From Macrocybe gigantea (taxonomy: Eukaryota > Basidiomycota > Agaricomycetes > Agaricales > Callistosporiaceae): DNA of 64,000 nucleotides. The stretch covers positions 98,777 through 162,776 of the forward strand of contig SJRY01000066.1 in NCBI GenBank assembly GCA_011319805.1. The letters run 5' to 3'. This document shows, in pieces, positions 58,982 to 64,000 of this stretch. The position numbers and the translations under genes are program-made. Each line of letters starts with the position of its first letter. The stretch's first letter is position 1. The notes under the pieces are model-generated. The model searched no databases and was not told where the DNA came from. It saw only the letters and a list, made by a program, of their open reading frames with translations.

Positions 58982-60369
58982 ATGCCCGCGACGACATTAC
59001 CGCCTTTCCCAGACAACATTCCAACGCACCCTTTGCTCGTAATAGACTATGAACTAATCAAAGCTCGAGACACGATCGAAATTGAGAGGCTCTGGGAAGC
59101 AGCCACTAAGCTCGGCTTTTGGTAGTGCGTACCCTTCACTGTTTGGTCTATAACAGGGGCTGACACCTTGTACATTCGACCCTAGCTTGAAGAATCATGG
59201 AGCAGACGAGGAAGTCAACGGAATGTTTGAAATGGGTGCAGAAACTATGGCTCTCCCGATAGAGGAGAAGATGAAATTTGAACAAGGCGACGGTGGCATG
59301 TCGTTCGGGTACGTGCGATAATTCGACAACGCGTAGAGATGCCATGTGACCTCTTGTTCCTAGATATAAAGCAGCAGGAGCAAATGCTGTGGACGCTTCC
59401 GGAAAGAAAGATTCCGTCGAATTCATTAACGTTGCGATGGATGACGCCTTGGCGTGGCCGAAGCAGGCCAGACGCGCTTATCCATCCACCGTGAATGCCC
59501 GGATGGAATCAACAATTGCACCTTTTACTCGTAAATCCTTGGAAGTGAACAACACGATTCTTCGCATTTTCAATGAAAGGCTGAAATTACCCCCTAACAC
59601 TTTGCTGGATCGACATCGCATGGACGAGTCCAGCGGTAGCGAAGCGAGAGTCACGAGAACGCCCCCTGTTCCTGCAGACAAGGGCCAGACGCTCGGAAGC
59701 CATACCGACTTTGGGTCGCTGGTAAGTGGGCCCGGCAATCTGGTCATGAACTCGAGTCCTGCTCACGCTGATGCTCAGTCGTTCCTACATAATAGATTAG
59801 GGGGCCTGCAAGTTTTGGTGCCAGGATCTAAGGAATGGCAATATGTCAAGGTTCAGTTAATGGCTCACCTATTTTCTCATTAACAGCTGATTGCTCATCC
59901 AGCCGATTCCTGGTCATGCTATCTGTAACGTCGGAGATGCACTGCAGGTTTTCAGCGGAGGAATCCTAAGATCCAATATGCACCGTGTTGTGTACGTTAT
60001 CCACGCGCTTGTTTGAATGATCGGAATTGACACACCTCCGACAATAGGCCGCCCCCCGGCGTTCAAGGAAATTATGAACGCTGGTCCTTGGTGTTCTTTA
60101 CCAGACCTGGAGATTCCGTGTTGCTTCGTGCGCTGGTGGAAGACAGCCCCGTTATTGCTGCGGCTGTAGCGAAGCAGCCCGGAAAAGACTTTGAAACTGG
60201 GGAAACGGCGGCAGACTGGTTTGGAAGACGAATCAAGTATCAACGAATCAATAATCGTAAAGTACGCTTCACACTCGTTTTTCGATGCACGCACTCATTT
60301 TTTTCCTCGTATCAGGGCCCGGAAACTTGGATGCAGAGTCGCGGCACTGAAGCGGACCCTACGGTCTGA
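58982..60369 (+). CDS. Isopenicillin-N-synthase-like Fe(II)/2-oxoglutarate oxygenase
   Basis: A soluble oxygenase of the DIOX_N/2OG-FeII_Oxy type. From the ATG at 58982: MPATTLPPFPDNIPTHPLLV, IERLWEAATKLGFW joined to YLKNHGADEEVNGMFEM, LPIEEKMKFEQGDGGMSFGYK, EFINVAMDDALAWP, then LGSHTDFGSL (HxD), LGGLQVLVPGSKEWQYV, GHAICNVGDALQVFSGG, SNMHRVV (distal His) and YERWSLVFFTRPG (RxS, 2-oxoglutarate). The TGA is at 60367-60369. I chose 58982 over the ATG at 58901 because homologues start close to this block. Introns follow LGFW, SFGY, DFGSL and others. The pair of oxygenases next to a hydrolase and a carrier may form a small pathway. Confidence 0.85.
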
Positions 60370-62253
<1,884 letters not shown>

Positions 62254-63300
62254 CGCTGTGCTGGGATTTACCTTTTCGCCGAGAATTTGAGCATCGGTCG
62301 GCTCAGGATGTATGGAGGATGCAGTGTCGTCGTTTCCCCGTCTCTGTTGTCTTTGAATTTACTCAAAATTCTCGGTTCTCTGTTCTTTGATGCACGAATA
62401 TCATTTTGCATTTTACGATTCTGCAATAGAGTGTATTCGCAGCGCGGCCGAGGTGCAGGACGTGCTAGCCGAAGTGAAATGTGTTGTGCCTATCGTTTCA
62501 TTCTTCGGCTTTTGTTTGCCCACTGATCTAAGCCACCTGCTGCCCATGTTGTCGACTTCAACGTGCCCGGCAGCTCGTTATCCCGACGTCTCGTCTAGCC
62601 TACCTCAATCAACAACCCTAACCGTGTCCGAAATGGAACTCAAATGCCAGAAGATGCCCAGATGAAGAATGCCATGTCTAACAAGCCTTGACACTCCGCT
62701 ATCACCCCATGCCTGAAGTTCTGGCATCCCGGAAGCCCTGGTTTTGCTCGTCACGACAACAAGTGATGAAGGTAAGTTGTCATTTGACCTTTGCTTCTTT
62801 TTCCACCATTCTACAGAAATCAAGATTAAAAATCGGAGGTTATCCTACCGTTCTGTTGAATACTTACTTGAAATCGGCCGCCAAAAAGACTCGACACAAT
62901 GTAAGTAACATGCAAGTTAATAACCCTAACTTGAAAATAACCACGCAACCCGCCATTCCAATTCTACCCCCTTATGATTAAGGATTAGGGGGTTAGGGCT
63001 TTAAAAGGCAAGCACCAAGTTGAAAATAGGCTGCGAGATCCAGGTAGTACATGTTAATAATATCATGTCTATATCAGGAAAAGATACGGATAAATGGAAT
63101 GGAGTTAGGTTAGGGGGTGTATCTCAAAAGCGGCAACGAGCGCAGCGAGGCCGCTGAAGTCCGCTCGAGCGTAAACAGGATGTCAACAGGTGACTGGGGA
63201 TCCAGTCCTGCATCCTGTTTCGCCTTTATAGGCTCGTCAGGACATCCATTTCCTGTAAAATTGAAGTAAGCGGTCCGGAACAGTGCAGTTATTAAGACTT
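62254..63300. other. Subtelomeric transition zone
   Basis: There is no gene. It contains scattered interstitial telomere-like motifs (AACCCTAAC near 62620 and 62920-62935, GGGGTTAGGG near 62987-62996, AGTTAGGTTAGGGG near 63105-63118), consistent with the edge of a subtelomere. A GC-rich patch near 63130-63180 shows nothing that I can assign. Confidence 0.55.
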
Positions 63301-63461
63301 GCTAGGGTGGACTAGGGTGGAAAATTCTGGCCGCTAGGGTGAGCTAGGATGGGCATTTTGGATGGCTAGGATGAGCTAGGATGGCTTTTTGCACTGCTAG
63401 AATGAGCTAGGATGAGTGGTTCCTGTAGCTAGAATGAGCTAGAACATGTACTTTTTACTGC
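63301..63461 (+). repeat. Subtelomeric minisatellite, five units of about 32 bp
   Basis: Head-to-tail units start at 63301, 63333, 63365, 63396 and about 63428. Each begins with GCTAGGRTGAGCTAGGATG-like sequence (the first unit reads GCTAGGGTGGACTAGGGTGG), with a variable second half rich in T. Units decay in similarity from left to right. Confidence 0.8.
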
Positions 63462-63579
63462 TAAACAGCTTTTCTGGCAGTACGTCTGCTTCATGACTTT
63501 CTGTTACTCTGCATTACCTTGGCTTCCCTGCCATTACTTTGACTTACATTTGCTCACACATTTTGGTGGCCATCTTAGA

Positions 63580-63872
63580 CGCCTGTGATTTGACTTGATG
63601 ACTTGCATAGCATGCTTGAATCTGTGGCCTCATAGACGCCATTGATTTCAGGTGCCATGGCAGTCATGTGATCCATGGCGTCTATGAGGCCTTGGATTTC
63701 TGATGCTCCATGGCCTTGCAGACAATATGGATCATGTGAATGGCATGACTCAAGAAATCCATGGCGTCTATGAGGCCATGGATTTCTAGCAGCCATTTTG
63801 ATCATGTGCTCCATAGCCACACAAACACCTTTGATTTTTGGTGCCATGGCAGTTACATGATCCATGGCGTCT
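63580..63872. repeat. Subtelomeric repeat with CCATGGCGTCTATGAGGCC core
   Basis: The core recurs at 63671, 63757 and, truncated by telomere, 63860, so spacing is about 86-103 bp. A reversed form (GGCCTCATAGACGCC) is near 63630. Around each copy come GCCATGGCAGT and GATTTCTGG-like blocks. It looks like an imperfect subtelomeric satellite abutting the telomere. Confidence 0.75.
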
Positions 63873-64000
63873 GTTAGGTTAGTTAGGTTAGGTTAGGTTA
63901 GGGTTAGGGTTAGGTTAGGGTTAGGTTAGGGTTAGGTTAGGTTAGGTTAGGTTAGGGTTAGGTTAGGTTAGGTTAGGTTAGGTTAGGTTAGGTTAGGTTA
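63873..64000 (+). repeat. Telomere array (TTAGG/TTAGGG)
   Basis: From about 63873 to the edge the sequence is a run of 5-mer TTAGG units with 6-mer TTAGGG units interspersed; the last 50 bp is TTAGG only. The G-rich strand points to the right, so this is the right end of a chromosome. The usual fungal unit is TTAGGG. Confidence 0.95.

Overview
The window is the end of a chromosome or scaffold of a basidiomycete fungus, most likely an Agaricomycete. Genes are dense and on both strands, cut by many short (about 45-85 nt) GT-AG introns. Several families are basidiomycete in character (DUF6534 membrane proteins, EI24/RRT8-like protein, fungal tetraspanin, small secreted proteins). The right end is telomere: an array of TTAGG/TTAGGG units runs off the edge at 64000, preceded by two subtelomeric repeat families. 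The left edge cuts a gene.

Layout. 1-1.5 kb: a cut serine-rich gene and gene-poor sequence. 1.5-6.0 kb: a complete, probably autonomous hAT transposon with target-site duplication, near-perfect inverted repeats, a five-exon transposase and a duplicated right end. 6.4-10.5 kb: tandem pair of a membrane-anchored fungal family of unknown function. 11.3-23 kb: housekeeping genes (DUS1 tRNA-dihydrouridine synthase, thioredoxin-fold AhpC/TSA-like protein, EI24-like membrane protein, DEDDh exonuclease-like protein, cofactor-independent phosphoglycerate mutase) and a degenerate metalloprotease-like gene. 23.5-33 kb: two DUF6534 genes flanking a cluster of four related small secreted protein genes or relics. 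33.7-49.4 kb: ISWI chromatin remodeller, a third DUF6534 gene, CCT3 chaperonin subunit, tetraspanin, MAU2 cohesin loader. 50-60.4 kb: a fourth DUF6534 gene, then an MFS carrier, an alpha/beta hydrolase and two Fe(II)/2-oxoglutarate oxygenases. 61.7 kb: ubiquitin-L40 fusion gene. 62.3-64 kb: subtelomere and telomere.

One feature cuts across the window. At least twelve genes, including ones expected to be essential (DUS1, MAU2, the ISWI ATPase), carry a single-base frame loss, and nearly always this falls at a short homopolymer in otherwise conserved coding sequence. The simplest reading is uncorrected homopolymer deletions in the assembly, not a wave of pseudogenes. Where this affects a gene the coordinates span the whole gene and the break is named. 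Exon borders were inferred by eye from splice signals and family conservation, so start and stop are more reliable than individual introns.
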